Shown piece by piece: positions 1-10,384 of a DNA stretch of 64,000 bases. Numbering within the stretch: the stretch's first letter is position 1; every line of letters begins with the position of its first letter. The position numbers and the translations under genes were made by a program. Location: positions 1-64,000 of the forward strand of contig JAAVTG010000981.1 in the NCBI GenBank assembly GCA_011947345.1, in the 5' to 3' direction. Origin of the DNA: Phytophthora quininea (Eukaryota > Oomycota > Peronosporomycetes > Peronosporales > Peronosporaceae). A model generated the notes under the pieces. That model was not told the DNA's origin. It saw only the letters and a program-made list of their open reading frames with translations, and made no database searches.

Positions 1-1226
1 CGATGACCTCTTCGTCGTCTGCAGTCTCAGCTCTTGGGGCAGCCTCCACTTGCCGCTTGGGGAATGCTCGGACTTCGATCACTCCACTGACGTCCTTGCG
101 TGCCCTCTCCTTGGGATGATACGGATACCGCTCGTCGTCGTCGACGAATTCCGAGGTGACGAGCCCGTAGCTGCGGTCGGCATTTGGCAGGTCATCGCGC
201 TCGCAGAACTTGGAAAACATGATGGTGTTAGACTCCATCTTCATGCCTTTCTTAGTTGTTGTGGAGAACAAACAGTTCTGCGTGATATCCTCGACCGTAG
301 TGTCGTCGTCGTTCTCGCGGATGGTTACAAGACTGTCCAGCTTCTCCGAGACGCTGATCTCCATGTTGTGGAAGTAAAACAGCACCAAGTCGAAGACTTG
401 CTTGACGCTCTGCGCTCCTTCGAACTGCGTGATGGAGAAGTGGATCGACGTGAAGTTCCCCGTCTCCGTCTCGAAGCGCTGGTCCTCTGTGAGAGCTTTG
501 CACGGGTCCAGATTCGAACGCCGAGCCTGCAGAAACTTCTCCGCATTCTCAATCTTCCTCTCTTTCATCGCCTGCAGAGTCTCGAGCCGTGAAGCAGTGT
601 CTTTCTTCAGGATAATCTTCTGCTGCAGTGGCGTCCCTGCTTGGGCATTCTACAAGTAAACTCGTCAGCTACATAAACCTCCTTGGAGAAACCCCGTAGC
701 TGCCACTTACACACAAAGTGTAGTCCGACATGATGGACAAGGCCTTACAAAACTTTTGCTGGTGTCCTTGCAGCCCTTCGCGTAGGATCTGGCGTTGCGA
801 CTTCCTCACCAACTGGGACACAGGGAAACTCGGGTCTTGTGCTCGCTTTTTCAACGCTTCCATCTCTTGCTGTAAAACCTCCATCTCGCTCAGAAGTCTC
901 TCCTTCTCCTCCTTTCTGAGCGTGTGAGTTCCTTTGCGGTGCTTCCTCTTTGGGTATTTGCGCTTCGGTTGTGTTGGCTCCGACTCGGTGTTGGTGTCGT
1001 GACCAGCGTCTTCATCTTCATTTCCCACTTGTGGTGGTCGCTTGTGCGTGTCATTTGCGCTGGGCTGACAGCTCGCGTGCGCTTCGGGCACCAGGATCGA
1101 AGCCCACGACCGAGACGGCGTCGAGGTGTCGCTCACAGGCGACGAATTCGTAGATGACGTCGTCGACGACGTCCCCGTCCGCACGAACGAGCTGCCGGGT
1201 CGCGAGAGCTCGTGGAACCGCTGCAT
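1..1226 (-). CDS. M96-like (mating-specific family) protein A, 3' end outside window
   Basis: Member of the oomycete family annotated as M96 mating-specific protein; molecular role unknown. Exon 1 (1226-711) has a Ser/Thr/Pro-rich leader, a basic patch (KRKYPKRKHRKGTH), then LRKEEKERLL and a Leu/Glu-rich coiled coil, a layout resembling bZIP proteins. A 61-nt intron (710-650, donor GTAAGT, acceptor TTGTAG) follows MSDYTLC. Exon 2 runs open to base 1 and carries the family core: a QSVKQVFD segment, SVSEKL, a VTIREND strand, and DDDERYPYHPKERARKDV. The start is uncertain: the frame is open to 1337 but the first ATG in it is at 1226. Transcribed away from nothing upstream; gene B lies 5' of it in the same direction. 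Confidence 0.75.
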
Positions 1227-1390
1227 CGATCGAGTATTTGGCCAGTCGTTGTGTGGGGCCGTGCACGGTCTCTGCAACTCACCGGATGCTGGTGCTTCCA
1301 ATGTCCATGCTTCAGGAATGTGAGCACTACCATTCAAGCTACCGGTAAACTATATTATCAACCGTGGACTGCAGTGAATCCTCAATGGTT

Positions 1391-2768
1391 TTAAAGTTGT
1401 GGTCGCAGGTTCTCTGCGATGCTTCGATGCAGAGCTCGTCCCCACAGATCCATGTTGTCTCGCAGCTCGTACCATCCGTCGGTCGGCACTGGGAATCTCG
1501 GGTAATGCATCCGGTTCTGCACCCAGCGGCTCAACACGACCACCGGCTTGCGGGTCGGCGGTCCGCCAGCGATCGACTTTGGTCGTTGCGGAAGGAACTC
1601 TCGGATTTCCAGCACAGCGTTCACATCTCGACGGACGCATTCTTCCGGACGGTACGGATGGCGCTCGTCGTCGTCGACGAAGTCAGCGACGATCAGTCCG
1701 TAGCTGCTGTCGCACTCGCCATCCTTCTTGGCGCCGTTGTAGTACTGCGAGAACATGACGGTGTTGGACTCCATCTTGACGCGCTTGTGGGTCGTCGACA
1801 CCAGTCGGTTCTGTACAATACCCTGGTCGTTGCCGCTATCGTCTTCCCGGATCGTGATGTGGCCAATCTTCTCCGAGACGCTGATCTCAATGTTGCAGAA
1901 GTAGAAGACGAGGAGGTCAAACACTTGCTTGACACTTTGCGCGTCTTCGAACTGCGTGACAGTGAAGCGCGTGGAGCAAAGTCGCCGCTCTCAGCTTCGT
2001 AGCGGCGTTCTTCCGCCATGGTATTGCACGGGTCCAGTTTCGGTCGTCGCATCTTCATGAAGCGCTGAGCCTTTTCCATTTTCCTCGGCTTGAGTTTCTC
2101 TAGTGTATATCGACGCGATTTCTCGTCCATCTTGAGGTAAATCGCGTCTTCCAACGGACTTCCAGACTGAATTGTCTGTAAAGCCATTGCAAACAACGTC
2201 AGATACCACAACTATTCATGAACTCAAGCCCAAACCAACGTACACAGAGCGTGTACTCGGACATGATGGACGACAGTTGGCTGAAAGTCTGCTGTCTTCT
2301 CTGCACGCCTTCTCGCAGCAGCCTCGCCGTCTCCACCTGCTTCTGCAGCAGCTCCTTCTCCTCGTCCAGCGGCGTCCTGGTCTTGCTCTTGAGCTCGTTG
2401 ATCTTGGCCTGCAGCTCGTCCATCTCCAGCAGCAGCCTCTGCTTCTCCTCCTTGCGGATCGTGTGCGTGGCCTTCCTGTACTTCCTCTTCCTTTTGGGTT
2501 TCTCTCGCTTCTCCTCTCTTGTATCTCTCTTCTTATTCTCACTGGTAGTGCATGTACTTGCAGCGCCTTTGGGCTCCATCAGCGCCACCCACGGCCGAGC
2601 GACGTCCACATCGTTGCCGTTGGACGACGCAGACGACAGCGGCGACGAGGACGTGCTGGCAGAGTACGACGCTCGAGGCAGAGACCTCAGTTGCTCCATG
2701 GCGTCGCCAGTCATTGCGCTGAGCCGGGCGGGGCGCTGGCCGTCCAGCCGAGCGAGATACTCGTCCAT
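1391..2768 (-). CDS. M96-like protein B, two exons, one apparent frameshift
   Basis: Tandem paralogue of protein A. Exon 1 (2768-2244) encodes a Ser-rich leader, the basic patch KPKRKRKYRKATHTIRKEEK and a coiled coil ending in SIMSEYTLC. The intron is 2243-2176 (GTACGT donor, TTTACAG acceptor). Exon 2 (2175-1391) starts TIQSGSPL and ends NLRPQL. Near 1979-1981 the frame breaks where the paralogue C has four T and this gene three; after the break the family core (VKQVFDLLVFYFCNIEISVSEK, DDDERHPYRPEECVRRDV) continues uninterrupted to the stop. With one base restored the exons total 437 codons. Either a recent pseudogene or an assembly error; the rest of the sequence shows no decay. Start chosen at the ATG giving MDEYLARL. 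Confidence 0.72.
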
Positions 2769-2865
2769 TGCCCTGGGCTGGTAAACAGTTTCTTGGTGAT
2801 GACGGGCTCCTTTAGAAATAGAAAGGGGTATTTTACTCATGGGAACGGAGTGCCGATGAACAATT

Positions 2866-3940
2866 ATGCCTAAGCAGACGAAGAAGCATGAGCCGCCTGA
2901 GAAGAAGCCGAGGCATGATAAGGAGATCCCAACTGCAGAGAGACCAGACCAAACAATGAAATTTGAGCGACGCCTGCCGATGCTGTTCCCGTACAAGGCC
3001 GAACGATTCTACGCCCGCATATGCTACTCGGATTATTACGAGCACATCATGGGTTTGCTTTACTCTTCTAGCGATGATGAGCCCCGAAGGATATCGTCAC
3101 GGTCACTGGGACTCCAGGTGGGTTAGCAGGTGAACCATTTATTATCCGGTGTGCTTGAGCTAACTGTTCTTGGCGCGTTGGCGGGCTTAGGCATCGGCAA
3201 GTCCATGTTCTTTGCGTATTTTTCGATCGCTATCGACGCGAGAAACGAGAAACGACCATTGTCACCGCCTCTTTCGTACGGAATGGTTCTTCGGCCAAGA
3301 TGACTGAAGTGGTTGTGTGGAAAGATGGGAAAGATGGCACTGCGCCGTACGGGGCAAAGGATAAAGAAAACGACATGTTCGATGCCATTCACAGCGCCCA
3401 TAAAGAGGCGGTCTTGTCGATCGACTCTCTTTACTTCAAAGGGAAGGCAAAGTTGCTGTTGTTTGGAATTACGGCGGCCGAGACGTATCCGTTGAATGGA
3501 GACGACATTTTGCACATTCTGGGGAGGCTGGGTATGTTGGAAATGGCGAAGACGTGCCCTGAACAGATAATGATCAGTTCCGAAGGAACTTGCCAAACGT
3601 TTTAAGCGCCAAGATATTATGTTTGATGTTGCAAGCGACAAGGATGATGTGGGCACTTTGAGAGGCATTACAGGCGTCGAGAAGAGCTCGCTGACCGCCG
3701 CAGGAATATTTACGATTGAAAAATCTACGAAAAGCTTTGGTCGATTCGCCGATGGTGCCAAATTTAAACAATGAGATGTCGTTGCAATTGCTCAGGTCAC
3801 TACTCACTGAGCACGACAAGAAGAAGGAGTATTGGGTAAAGAAAATGCTGAACGCCATTCCCAGCACGTGTGGGGGCGGACTTGACATCAGTGAGCAATT
3901 CTTGCTAGTGCGGCGTGCTTGGTCGAGCGCTCCGTGTTAG
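2866..3940 (+). pseudogene. Degraded Crinkler/RHS-type P-loop NTPase effector-like gene
   Basis: The first stretch (2866 on) encodes a Lys-rich leader and a segment with RFYARICYSDYYEHIMGLL, followed in a shifted frame by a Walker A-like TGTPGIGKS that is split by a probable small intron (about 3113-3190, GTGGGT...TTAG). Beyond it come IVTASFVRNGS and WKDGKDG, a usual arrangement of the oomycete Crinkler/RHS NTPase group, which act as host-nucleus-targeted proteins in characterised members. Several one-base frame breaks occur (about 3090, 3222 and later) and the C-terminal half (to about 3940) has only short open pieces. No LxLFLAK-type leader or signal peptide is visible. Divergent from gene B. 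Family assignment rests on the P-loop and flanking motifs only. Confidence 0.5.
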
Positions 3941-4064
3941 GAAACAACAACGACTCCATATCTTGTGAGTTGGGAACTGAATAATGCATGAGATGCTTGG
4001 TGCAGTAAGGTTCGCGATTGCACCGTCAGTGTAACCATTTCATACTTTATACTGATGAAATTCA

Positions 4065-4365
4065 CTAGAAGTAGATGGAGCTGTGCGCCACGAGGTGTTG
4101 TCTAAGCACCTTCTCAGCAACGGACACTCGCAAGGAAGCCATAGTGCAATGTATCCCAAACGTGCCGACGATGGTGGCCACAAAGACTGTAGACTGCACC
4201 GCATTCCAGTCTTCGGAGGTCAATCGTTGAGCTGCTATGACAGAGCGAAAAATCCTCCACTCTTCTAGCAAGACCGCACCACAGGTCTCACGTTACTACG
4301 AGCGACGAGCTCTCCACCACGTGCTGCATGAGCCCTTCCAGGAATGGAGGAAGCAGCAAAAAGAC
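4065..4365 (-). pseudogene. C-terminal fragment of an oomycete bZIP transcription factor
   Basis: Reading the minus strand gives LLEEWRIFRSVIAAQ, then FVATIVGTFGI and a broken AxSSIYF end. The same segments occur in order in the longer fragment at 18326-18998 and match the conserved C-terminal region found downstream of the leucine zipper in oomycete bZIP factors. No basic region or zipper is present. The fragment ends where the truncated copia LTR begins, so the retrotransposon probably contributed to its loss, although an internal deletion after VGTFGI shows decay too. Confidence 0.5.
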
Positions 4366-4457
4366 GAGCACGAGTCTAGAGTAGGGCATTAGCATAGAGG
4401 ATAAAAGGAATAGACTGTATTGAGTTACATACACTGTCTTAAGAGTTCATTCCAACA
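4366..4457 (+). repeat. 5' LTR remnant of the copia element
   Basis: Ninety-two bases beginning GAGCACGAGTCTAGAG and ending CATTCCAACA match the last 92 bases of the 3' LTR (12201-12292) with three substitutions. The upstream part of the LTR is replaced by the bZIP fragment sequence. Confidence 0.85.
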
Positions 4458-4468
4458 TTTCAAGTAAC

Positions 4469-5342
4469 ATGGGTAAAGCTAGCATGGACGAGAGCATCAA
4501 GATGCTGAAGTACAAAGGCAATCCCTACCATTTTGCCTCGTGGAAGGACAAGGTGCTAGTTCACCTTCAAGCCATGACCGACGAACGTTGCGTCGCAGAG
4601 CTGCTGGCAGACCGAGACGAGCCGAAGATCAAGTATCAGGATCTGCTGCTGAGTCAGCCCTCCGTCCCGCCGCTCGAAAAAGGAGCAAGCGACAAGGCGA
4701 AGAGGATGCACAAGCTGCATGAGGCGTTTTTGCAAGAGCAAGCGTCACACATCAAGAAGCTGCTCATGGCAACTCTCCCTGCAAATTTCACGGGAGATGA
4801 GAAGCGCATGAAGGCGTCTGTCCACATGATTTGGCGAGCGATTGAGCAACGCTACGGCCTCAACACTGCGTCAGGTGTGGTGGGACTGATGCGCAAGTTT
4901 GACGAAGTGGCGGTTTCCGACTTCAAATCGATCCACAACCTCATGTACCGTCTGGAGGTAGCACGTGGACAGGTCAACCGTAACACGCAAGATGCGTTGG
5001 GAGTGGACCTAATCTCGACAGAGGAGATGCTGGTCAAGGTCCTATCGATTCTGCCAGCCCATCTGTGGGGATCAGCGGTGGAGTTCAAGAAGGGCGAGTT
5101 CACGCCTGACAAGGTGGGTGATAAACTTCGCGCCATCTTTGGGAACAAGAGCAAAGCCCAGATTGGCGCTCTGGACAACCAAGCAGCGGTCAACCACGTG
5201 CAAACAGGACACATCCGGCCGAAAAAGACGGTTCTTGGTAAAAGAAAGGCAGCTCAGCCGCCGGTTCAAGACATGCATTACAACCTCGGCTACATGAAGT
5301 GCCACTACTGTGCCGGTACGCACAACGACATGAACAACGTCG
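4469..5342 (+). pseudogene. copia Gag, interrupted in the zinc knuckle by a MULE
   Basis: Opens 12 bases after the 5' LTR remnant with MGKASMDESIKMLKYKGNPY, contains the FASWKDKV segment typical of copia Gag N-termini and a helical central region, and reaches the start of a CCHC knuckle (CHYCAGTH). The rest of the knuckle (IDCPKR) is found 2.8 kb downstream at about 8152, in frame with the protease-integrase part, so the original Gag-Pol was continuous before the MULE inserted. The reading frame continues into MULE sequence to 5410. Gag normally forms the virus-like particle and packages the RNA. Confidence 0.82.
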
Positions 5343-5639
5343 GGCCGGACGACGTGTCCTTTTCACGACAAAAAAACAACGGGCACAATACACATTCAAC
5401 AGCACAGTAAAATGCGCTTGCTCCACGTACAAAGAGAGACCGCCACTACATACATTGCACCACAACCACTAATTACCTGGTCTCACGACAACGTATTTTT
5501 ATTTAATCATGTTCCTCACAAAACCTTATTTTATCCAATTACATCTAGTGCTGTTCTGCTGAATTGCTGCTGGCTCACTCGGCAATTTACCGTACACGCG
5601 CACCCCCCTCCCCCTCCCTCGCCACTTAGTTCCTCCTCA

Positions 5640-7475
5640 ATGCCTCGACCGCTCCCCTGGACCACCCTCACCCCAAGCATGCCTCGCTCGGACGCCGACA
5701 TGCTGCTGGACGCGTTCAAAGCATTCTCCCTTGTATGGAGTGACGTTGGCCAGTGTAATATCTGCGCTGATGCAGCTCCGCACGCGATGAGGACGCAGCT
5801 GCTACGCTGTAGGTGCGAAGCGTGCTCCGCGGCAGCACCATCGACACCGTGCCCGTGGCGTGGGCGCGTCCGTGCGTGCCAGGAACACGACGTGGTGGCC
5901 GTGGACGAGCTCTTCTCGCACGTCACCCACGTGCAACCGCTCGCCAGGCCTCGCTTAACGCCTTCCATGAAGGAACTCGCCCGCGACTGGGCCGCGCAGG
6001 GTCTACGCCCTGCTCGCATTTGGAGAGCGCTAATCCAGCGCTTTGGCCTCAATGAGGAAACAGCCCCACCGCTCTCTGCTATCCAGCGTTTTGTTTACCA
6101 CCATGTTACGACAACGCTGGGTGGCAGTGACCGCATGGGCGCTATTCGCCTGAAGCTACGCGAGACGGGCTTCACAGGCCTCGAAGAAGACAATGCAGCA
6201 TTCACGTTCACGTGGCGAACGGATAGCGATGGCAGACCGGTTGTTGGAAATGGGAGCGATACTCACCCTTTTGTGGTCGGAGTCACCACGAAAAAGCTGC
6301 TCCGTCAAGCTGACCGCGATCCTGCTTCTTTCATCTTGCACGTGGACGCCACGTACAAGCTGACTCAGACTGGGTACCCGGTTATAGTAATTGGGATGTC
6401 GGATCGTGCGCGCAAGTTTCATCTTCTTGCAATTTTCATTGTATCCCAGCAGCAGCAGCCTCAGTACGCTGAGGTTCTGTCAGTGCTGTCAAAGATGTTT
6501 TTGAAGTGACTGGAAGGCCGCTTCGCGTTCATTTCGCGATGGGAGATGCCGATAGCGCGCAATGGAATGCGTTTTGGAGGAGATAGCAGCCCGTATAAGT
6601 TTCTGATGTGCTACTTCCATGTGGCGAAGAAGATCTACGAGAAGACGCGGGCTTTCGACACCGGCATCGCAGCGATGGTAATGCGTGACCTTCACGAAAT
6701 GCACTTCTCCAGATGTAACTCGGAGTTTCAAGAGCGCAAGGAAGAAGTTCTTCAAAAATGGGAAGGATACACGCAGCTACGCCGGTTCGTTACCTACTTC
6801 AGAACGGTGTGGTTGAATGATCGTGTGTGGCGATGGCAATGCTATCACACTCTGGCCGGCTACGCCACCACTAATAACCCTTGCGAGACGTACAACGCCA
6901 CAATTAAGCGGGACGTCACGCTCAGGCGCAAGCTGAAGGTCGGGGCCCTCATTGATCAGCTCCTCGTTCTGTGTCGCGGTGAAAGTGTACATGCTCGAGC
7001 CTTTGCTTTGGAGCCTGGTGTCGATGACCGCATGGTTAGGCGGGCTAATGCCATGGGTCGAGCTGGCGTGCTGCGGGAGTACAAGCCCGAACGCAACGCC
7101 ATCGAGTTCCTGCTCAGCTCGGACTCGAAAGCTGCGAGTCACATCGTTAACGTGCTAGCATCTCCAGCAATCCACGTGTTTAACGTACACGATCGCCGCT
7201 CTCGAGAAGACCTGCCCGTCTCCACTAAGCTTGGAAGCGAAACCGCGCGAATGGAGCTGCTAGGGATGCCCGCAACCGGCTGGGCCGTAGACATCGAGTC
7301 GCGCGTCTGTCCGTGTCGGCTGTGGTCGAAGATGGCTTCCTGTGTTCATTTGCTTTACGCTCTTGGAACAGTTGGAGGTGTTGACGCTGCTGGTCGGGAT
7401 ACGCTAGTCTATCGAGGGAGCAACAAGCGGAAACGTGGTGGCGCGTCTGGTCAAGGTGCAGGAAGGCCACGATAA
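5640..7475 (+). pseudogene. MULE transposase with SWIM zinc finger, frameshifted
   Basis: DDE transposase of Mutator-like elements. The first catalytic Asp is in LHVDATYKL (about 6340), the second in FAMGDADSAQWNAF (about 6535-6580) and the Glu in NNPCETYNATIKRD (about 6877). A C-terminal SWIM finger is seen as CPCRLWSKMASCVH (about 7310-7355). The frame breaks near 6500, where a run of five T would need six, and again near 6575-6580; outside these points all motifs are preserved. Two ATGs are possible (5640 and 5676); the frame is open further upstream to 5412. It cannot work as read, but the breaks are few. Confidence 0.82.
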
Positions 7476-7596
7476 AATGGGCCTGCATTATCAGTAGAAT
7501 AGATCAATTTGCTGTTCACAAAGTACCATCAAAATGACAGCAGTTCAACTGACCTTTAGTTTGAGCCCAGCAGCACGATTCTTTCCAACAGTGCGC

Positions 7597-7870
7597 ACTA
7601 GCGCGCAGCAGCGCGCGCCAGTCAACCCAACACCTGCGCGCACGAACCCAACCAGCAGCGCGCACGAGGCCGTCCAGCACCAGCGCGAGCAGCAGCGCGC
7701 ACGAGAGCAACCAGCAGCGCGTGCGAATCCATCCAACACCAGCGCGCGCGAGTCCATCCAGCAGCAGCGCGCACGAATCCAGCCAGCAGCGCGCACAAAC
7801 CCAGCCAGCAGCGCGCACAAACCCAGCCAGCAGCAGCGCGCAGGAGTCCAACTAGCAGCAAGGCGCACTC
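7597..7870. repeat. Degenerate GC-rich tandem repeat inside the MULE
   Basis: Repeated variants of AGCAGCGCGCAC followed by AACCCAACC-type spacers, period roughly 18-21 bases, about a dozen units. Open in several frames on both strands, which creates long spurious reading frames rich in Ala/Arg/Gln or Cys/Ala/Leu. Lies between the transposase and the MULE 3' end. Confidence 0.7.
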
Positions 7871-8151
7871 AAGCACCCTCCACAACGTCCACCTCATCAC
7901 GGGAAATCTCTGCACGCCCTAGGGCTCCTGCAGAGAGACCTGCAGCAACCGCCATCGCCCTAGGGCTCCAGCAGCGTCCGTCCCCGCCCTCGGCAAATGT
8001 GATCTGGCGTCAAAAAGGGGAGGGGTAGGGATGGTGGCCGGATCTGTAGTGCGACATAGCAACTGTCTCTTGCACTGTGTGCATGAAGATTTTACTGTGC
8101 TCAACGCTACATCTTGGTGTGTTTATAGTATTTTGTCGTCGGGCCGCACAA

Positions 8152-10384
8152 AAAGATCGACTGTCCGAAGCGCGCGGAAGACAGGGCGGCCGGTATGGCT
8201 CGTCGCGACATTTGGTCGCGTGGACACCTGATACAGCGCACGACTGCGCACGAGCCGACGCCTGTCATGAAAGGCAAGGCCAGCAACAAGCAGCGGCGCG
8301 AGATCCCGCTAGAAGAATGCCTGCAGGCACCAGTGGGAGCGTGCAAGGCTGTGCAAGAAAAGTCCCCGGCATCGCCTGTCGAAATTGCAACCCCGCCACC
8401 AAGCAATGTGGAGTTGCCAAGAACTCCGGGGTGGGACACGTCTATGAACGACGGAGATGAGCCAATGGACGCAGTCGTCAATGCGGTTGCTACGGCTGAC
8501 ACTGCGAAGCAATCTGATGGTGACGTCGACATGGAAGAAAAGCCAGCGTCAACCAGCAAGCAAGAGATGACGCTGACGACGAAGCGGTTTGCTGGCATGA
8601 TGAACAACCTCGAGAAGAAGGTGCGTAGAATGTTCCCGTGTCTGTTGGGCGTTGAGCCATATCTAACTGGTTGTGACTGGGTTTTAGACTCCGGATGTGG
8701 CCACGGTTTAACGAGCGAGGCAGCACGATTCGTGCACAAGGTGCCCAACACACAGTACACATTTACGTTTGCACAGGGCTCCAAGCATTCAAATACACAC
8801 ATTGGTACAATCAAACTGTATTTACGGGGCCCAAAGGGCATTAGACCGTTTCTGTTCGAAAACATAGCGTTGGTACCACATGCTACCTCGAATATTCTGA
8901 GCGAATTCTGGCTCAGAAGAAGTGGGTACCAAATATTTGGCTCACTAAATGGAGACTTTAAATTCATATTTTATGAGAACGAGCTAGTCTTTGTTGCAAA
9001 GGCAATAAATGGGGCCTACTATATTCAAAGTAAGACATTGCATGAGAGGCAGATGCTCTGTAATGCGGTAAAAGCCGAACCTGTTCGACTCCTGAACACA
9101 CCAGAATTGCAAAGGTCAGCCAAAACACTGAAAGAATGGCATGTAAAGCTTGGGCACTTAAATAAGGAGGCACTAATATCGATGCTAAGTAGCAACATTG
9201 CTGCTGGTCTGCCCACTATGAAGGCGTCAACGCTGAGAGATATACCGTTCTTCTGCGCAACATGTGCGGAGATGAAAAAGAAAAGAATGTCCTACAGGAA
9301 TGCAAAGGGCGATAGAGATGAAAGACCTATTAGCACCATCCATATGGACACGAACGGAACCATGAGGACTTTAGGGGTCTACGGAAGCTCGGGTACCATA
9401 AATTACTTCCTGAGCATCATTGATGACAACACGTCGTGGCGTTGGACATATGTCCTTCGCCATAAAACGGAAGTGTTCGAGAAAGTAGAGGAGCTCCTGC
9501 TCCAGCTGGAGCGAGAAGGAAAGTTCACAATTCGCCGGATTCGATCAGACGGCGGTACAGAGTTTGTGAATGCCGCGTTTAAATCCTTCTGCAAAGGGAA
9601 GGGGATTGTCTTTCAGACATCCAATGTCTACAGTCCCGGAGAAAACGGAGCAGCAGAGCGGGATCACCAAAGCAAACTTGACCGAGTACGCTGTGCATTG
9701 AAAGATGCGGATATGGCTCACAGATGGTGGCCAGAGGCTCTCATGTATATGACCTACGTGCAAAATCGCACACCTATGAGGCGCTTGGGAAACAAGACAC
9801 CATATGAAATGGTGCATGGGAAACCACCAAACGTCGGCAACCTGCCAATATGGGGATCGATATGCTTTGCTCATGTCCCTGCCGCGTTGCGCAAAGACAA
9901 GAAACTATCTGCAAGAGCAGTAAAATGTCGGTTTCTTGGGATGTCGGACGATACAAAAGGATACCGCCTGTGGGATGTGTACAACAACAAGCACCTTGTA
10001 TCTAGGGATGTGCTGTTTGACACTACAAACGTGGACAACATTGTACAGAAAGCGTTTGGAGACGAAAAGTCTGAGCTCACTTCTCAATCTGCGTCGTGCG
10101 AGATACCCGGAGCAGTGGGAGTCCAAACACCTGCAACAGAGAGTGAGACTACCACAACAGTGGGAGACCAAGCACCTGCAATGGCAACTACCAAAGCAGT
10201 GGGAGATATACATAAGAGAAGACGTGCTGGAACCATATTCGAGAGCCACGACCACGTCGAGAAACTAAGAAACCGAAGCGGTATCAGGATTATCAGTGCT
10301 TTCAAGCGAGTATTGACAAGAACATCGCGCATGAGATCCTGCAGAACCGAGTACCTACACCACGCTCCATCAAGGAAGCGTTGA
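8152..10384 (+). CDS. copia Pol: Gag tail, protease, GAG-pre-integrase and integrase core
   Basis: In order: knuckle remainder DCPKR; a variable linker; an aspartic protease site DWVLDSGCGHGLTS (about 8675); a pre-integrase zinc-binding segment with WHVKLGHLNKEAL and CATC (about 9135-9275); and the integrase core with catalytic residues in IHMDTNG (about 9340), RSDGGTEF (about 9540) and NGAAERDHQ (about 9650). The first ATG after the MULE junction is at 8195, but originally this was part of one Gag-Pol. The frame leaves the coding path near 10245 and stops at 10384; the downstream part continues in another frame. Confidence 0.9.

Larger units (their letters stand above)
5326..8144 (+). mobile_element. 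MULE-type DNA transposon inserted in copia gag
   Basis: Boundaries are inferred from where the copia coding sequence stops (about 5325) and resumes (about 8145). A 7-base CGCACAA lies on both sides (5319-5325 and 8145-8151) and may be the target duplication, shortened from the usual 9 bases by mutation. Short inverted sequences GGCCGGACGAC (from 5343) and GTCGTCGGGCC (8136-8146) sit near the ends. Inside are a MULE transposase (5640-7475) and a GC-rich repeat (about 7597-7870). Confidence 0.7.

Noticed and set aside
2172..2873. Leu/Gln-rich plus-strand frames opposite M96 B
   Set aside because: Antisense of the coiled coil of exon 1.
7516..7915. Several long frames rich in Cys/Ala/Leu on the minus strand
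   Set aside because: They read through the GC-rich tandem repeat and have no independent support.
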